From Fusobacterium sp. IOR10 (GTDB lineage: Bacteria > Fusobacteriota > Fusobacteriia > Fusobacteriales > Fusobacteriaceae), in contig NZ_WJWY01000014.1 of the NCBI RefSeq assembly GCF_010367435.1, positions 1 to 54,780 on the forward strand: 54,780 bases of DNA. Direction: 5' to 3'. The position numbers and the translations under genes are program-made. A model generated the notes under the pieces. The model had not been told where the DNA came from and ran no database searches. It worked only from the letters and a program-made list of their open reading frames with translations. Below are positions 52,593 to 54,780 of this stretch, one piece after another (position 1 is the stretch's first letter; each line of letters starts with the position of its first letter).

Positions 52593-53918
52593 ATGGGAAT
52601 TTTTAAATTTTTATTTTATTCTATTTTAGGAATAATTGCATTTTTAGCACCTATAAAAATAGGAGGAGAATCTTCAATTTTAATGGGGCATATAAAATCT
52701 TTAGTTATTGATGGATACAAGGTTCAAACAGAATACTTAGTTATAATAGTATCTTTAATAACAATAATAGGAACAGGAATCAGTTTTGTAAAAAGAGGTT
52801 TTAAAAATCATATTTTAAATGAATTTTTTACTTGTGGATGGATTAATACTATAGTGAGAATAGGTGGGAGTATCTTTTTTTTAATGGTTCATTATGGATT
52901 TGGCCCTGCTTATATTTCAGATGAGAATACAGGAGGGTTAATGGCAGGAGATTTAATACCTTCCCTAATAGTGACCTTTTGTGTAGGTGTTTTATTAATG
53001 CCATTATTAACATCTTTTGGATTAGTTGAGTTTGTAGGAGTTTTAATAGCTCCATTTATGAGAAAAATATTTAAAGTTCCAGGATATGCAGCAATTGATG
53101 CAATGGCTTCTTTTTTAGGAGATGGAACAATAGGAATAGTAGTGACAGATCAACAGTATCAAAGGGGATATTATACTCAAAAGGAAGCAGCAATTATAGC
53201 AACTTCATTTTCCATAGTTGGAATTTCATTTGCAGCAGTTGTAGCAGATTTCTTAGGTTTTTCTAAAATATTTATGATTTTTTATGGAACAATAGCTATC
53301 TCAACAATTATAGCTGGGGTTATTATGGCAAGACTTCCATTTAAAAAATTTAAAAATGAATATTATCAAGGAAAGGATATTGGAGGAGAAGAAGCAAGCA
53401 CTTCCTTTCTAGTTGCAATAAAAAAAGCAGCAAAAGCGGCAGAAAAATCAAAAGAAATAGAAGTGTTTTCAGATTCTATTAGAAAAGTAGGGATTATCTA
53501 TATAACATTTATACCAGTAATAATGTTTATGGGGACATTGGGTCTTGTTTTAGCTGAGTATACAAATGTTTTTGGAATTATTTCAATGCCTTTAGTTCCA
53601 TTTTTTAGATTACTTGGATTTCCATTGGAAATAGCTAAAAGCATGGCTCCAACAATGATAATAGGTTTTGCAGATATGTATCTTCCTTCATTACTTATAG
53701 AAAGCGTTCCTAGTGAAATGGTAAGATTTATAGTTGGAACATTATCGTTTGCTCAATTAATATTTTTAAGCGAAACAGGAATGATTCTAGTGGCATCTAA
53801 AATAGGTTTTAATTTTTTAGATGCGTTAAAAGTATTTGTGATTAGAACTCTTTTAACATTTCCAGTTATTTTTATTATTGCAAAGATACTTCTTTCAGTT
53901 GGTATATTAGTTAATTAA
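52593..53918 (+). CDS. YjiH-family membrane protein (Gate/nucleoside-recognition type)
   Basis: A 441-residue inner-membrane protein with about nine or ten spans, resembling the YjiH/Gate-domain group; function is unproven. Features are the N-terminal FYSILGIIAFLAPIKIGGES segment, a cytoplasmic charged stretch (about residues 250-300) and a conserved block GYAAIDAMASFLGDGTIGIVVTDQQYQ (about 167-193, read in two overlapping parts). A Gly-rich ribosome site (GGGGGGATT) precedes the ATG. It probably transports a small metabolite. A terminator shared with glnN follows. Confidence 0.75.
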   Translation: MGIFKFLFYSILGIIAFLAPIKIGGESSILMGHIKSLVIDGYKVQTEYLVIIVSLITIIGTGISFVKRGFKNHILNEFFTCGWINTIVRIGGSIFFLMVHYGFGPAYISDENTGGLMAGDLIPSLIVTFCVGVLLMPLLTSFGLVEFVGVLIAPFMRKIFKVPGYAAIDAMASFLGDGTIGIVVTDQQYQRGYYTQKEAAIIATSFSIVGISFAAVVADFLGFSKIFMIFYGTIAISTIIAGVIMARLPFKKFKNEYYQGKDIGGEEASTSFLVAIKKAAKAAEKSKEIEVFSDSIRKVGIIYITFIPVIMFMGTLGLVLAEYTNVFGIISMPLVPFFRLLGFPLEIAKSMAPTMIIGFADMYLPSLLIESVPSEMVRFIVGTLSFAQLIFLSETGMILVASKIGFNFLDALKVFVIRTLLTFPVIFIIAKILLSVGILVN

Positions 53919-53932
53919 AAATATTTATTAAT

Positions 53933-53969
53933 AAAAAAGGATTGAATAATAACATTCAATCCTTTTTTT
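53933..53969. terminator. Bidirectional terminator between the YjiH and glnN genes
   Basis: AAAAAAGGATTGAAT (53933-53947) pairs with ATTCAATCCTTTTTTT around AATAAC, a perfect stem closed by A- and T-runs on both sides; it terminates both convergent genes. Confidence 0.9.
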
Positions 53970-53986
53970 GTATTGTATAAGTTAGA

Positions 53987-54780
53987 TTATAATTTAAATA
54001 ATAAGTCTTCATAAATAGGGAAAGGCCAAATATTTTTTTCACAAATTAACTCTAAAGTATTAACCCAAGTTACAAGATGATCAATTTTAGGAGTTATATT
54101 AGAGTGATAAAACTTAGCTTTTTCATATTGATCCTTCATATTAATAGCAGTTTCAAAATCATTTTCAAGCTCTCCTAGGGAATTTCTCAAATGTTCTTTA
54201 GCATTTAAAACCTTAAGAACATGTTTTCTATCCCCTTCAATTAATCCATTATTCTCAGAACCAATAACTGATTTTATGTTATTAATAGCAGTTGAAAGGT
54301 TGTTTAAATGCTTCATAACAGCTGGATAAATTTCATTTCTAGCCATTCTAATAGCTGTTGAAGTTTCAATATGTAGTTGTTTATTATATCTTTCAGTATA
54401 AATAACAAATATTGAATTTAATTCTTGTTCATTTAAAACTCCATTTCTTTGGAAAAGATCAATAGTTTCTTGTTTTTTGTAAGTTGGAAGAGCTTCAACA
54501 GTACAACTTAAATTAGGAAGTCCTCTTTTTTCAGCCTCTCCAATCCATGAACTATCATATCCATTTCCATTGAAAATTATTCTTTTATGTTTATTGTATC
54601 TCTCTTTTATTAAAGATATAATACTTTTATTTAAATCTTTTTTATCTTCAACCTTTTCTAAAATATCAGCATATTCCCTTAAAACATCAGCAACAATTGT
54701 ATTTATCATTGTTGTAGGAGTTGCAGGGGAAGCGCTTGAACCAGGCATTCTATATTCAAATTTATTTCCAGTAAATGCAA
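53987..54780 (-). CDS. glnN: Glutamine synthetase type III (GlnN), C-terminal part
   Basis: A partial gene: the frame stays open from its stop at 53987 to the right edge of the window, so its 5' part is missing (264 residues visible). The signature FEYRMPGSSASPATPTTMINTIVAD is the C-terminal catalytic segment of GSIII, the long form (about 700 residues) of Bacteroides, cyanobacteria and fusobacteria. The following helical region (about 150 residues, ending WPFPIYEDLLFKL) is specific to this type. It makes glutamine from glutamate and ammonia. The apparent ATG within it at 54748 is internal. Confidence 0.92.
   Translation of the reverse strand, partial: AFTGNKFEYRMPGSSASPATPTTMINTIVADVLREYADILEKVEDKKDLNKSIISLIKERYNKHKRIIFNGNGYDSSWIGEAEKRGLPNLSCTVEALPTYKKQETIDLFQRNGVLNEQELNSIFVIYTERYNKQLHIETSTAIRMARNEIYPAVMKHLNNLSTAINNIKSVIGSENNGLIEGDRKHVLKVLNAKEHLRNSLGELENDFETAINMKDQYEKAKFYHSNITPKIDHLVTWVNTLELICEKNIWPFPIYEDLLFKL

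Noticed and set aside
1-54780. CRISPR arrays, insertion sequences, prophage or integrative elements
   Set aside because: No regularly spaced repeats, transposase, integrase or terminal inverted repeats were seen; base composition is even and genes are core.

Overview
The window is about 54.8 kb of very AT-rich DNA whose gene content points to an anaerobic, Gram-negative-type member of the Fusobacteria (Fusobacterium/Cetobacterium/Ilyobacter-like; genus not determinable by eye). The grounds are low GC, frequent AGA/TTA/AAA codons, Firmicute-like ribosomal leaders combined with outer-membrane genes (kdsA, a TolC-MFP-RND pump), a class I hybrid cluster protein, a K+-dependent Na+-type membrane pyrophosphatase, and glutamine synthetase of the GlnN type. 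Nothing looks like a prophage, transposon or CRISPR array; this is core chromosome with compact operons.

Region 1 (1-11.66 kb) is the information-processing block: end of an rRNA operon (5S), tRNA-Asn, rpmG, tRNA-Trp, secE-nusG-rplK-rplA, then rplJ-rplL under an L10 leader with its own promoter, then rpoB-rpoC. Two L1-operator-like hairpins, an L10 leader and several terminators show autogenous control. Region 2 (11.7-20.9 kb) holds yicC-gmk-rpoZ-apbE, the pyrophosphatase hppA, and an envelope/isoprenoid operon uppS-cdsA-dxr-tmk-rseP. Region 3 (21-29.8 kb) has an NtrC-like activator with a degenerate receiver, a membrane-anchored parvulin foldase, the macromolecular-synthesis operon dnaG-rpoD followed by a small degenerate sigma-like protein, a Nif3-type protein, a small exported protein, and the RNase P RNA gene.

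Region 4 (29.8-33.2 kb) is a compact nitrosative-stress module: hcp, a frdX-like ferredoxin gene and a CRP/FNR-family regulator (HcpR-like). Two matching palindromes, GTTGC-N4-GCAAC, lie at exactly the same distance (34.5 bp from palindrome centre to last base of the -10 box) upstream of hcp and frdX, which predicts class II activation at -41.5. Region 5 (33.3-39.1 kb) has a purine permease, a P-type ATPase behind a convincing yybP-ykoY (Mn2+) riboswitch with a mutually exclusive terminator, a small membrane protein, and trpS. trpS has an approximately 250-nt leader with a promoter, a 14-codon leader peptide containing tandem Trp codons, a terminator, and a hairpin that bridges a distant Shine-Dalgarno sequence to the start codon.

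Region 6 (39.1-54.8 kb) holds a GH13 alpha-glucosidase plus ROK glucokinase pair, a YeiH-type transporter, murE, kdsA, the tolC-mfp-rnd efflux operon on the minus strand, an SGNH hydrolase, an RlmA-type methyltransferase, a YjiH-type membrane protein, and the 3' part of glnN, which runs off the right edge.

The observations most worth following are the degenerate sigma paralogue beside rpoD, the predicted leader-peptide attenuator and hairpin-bridged ribosome site of trpS, the paired HcpR operators, and the Mn2+ riboswitch on the P-type ATPase. All functional calls rest on reading the sequence and recalled family knowledge; no searches were run.
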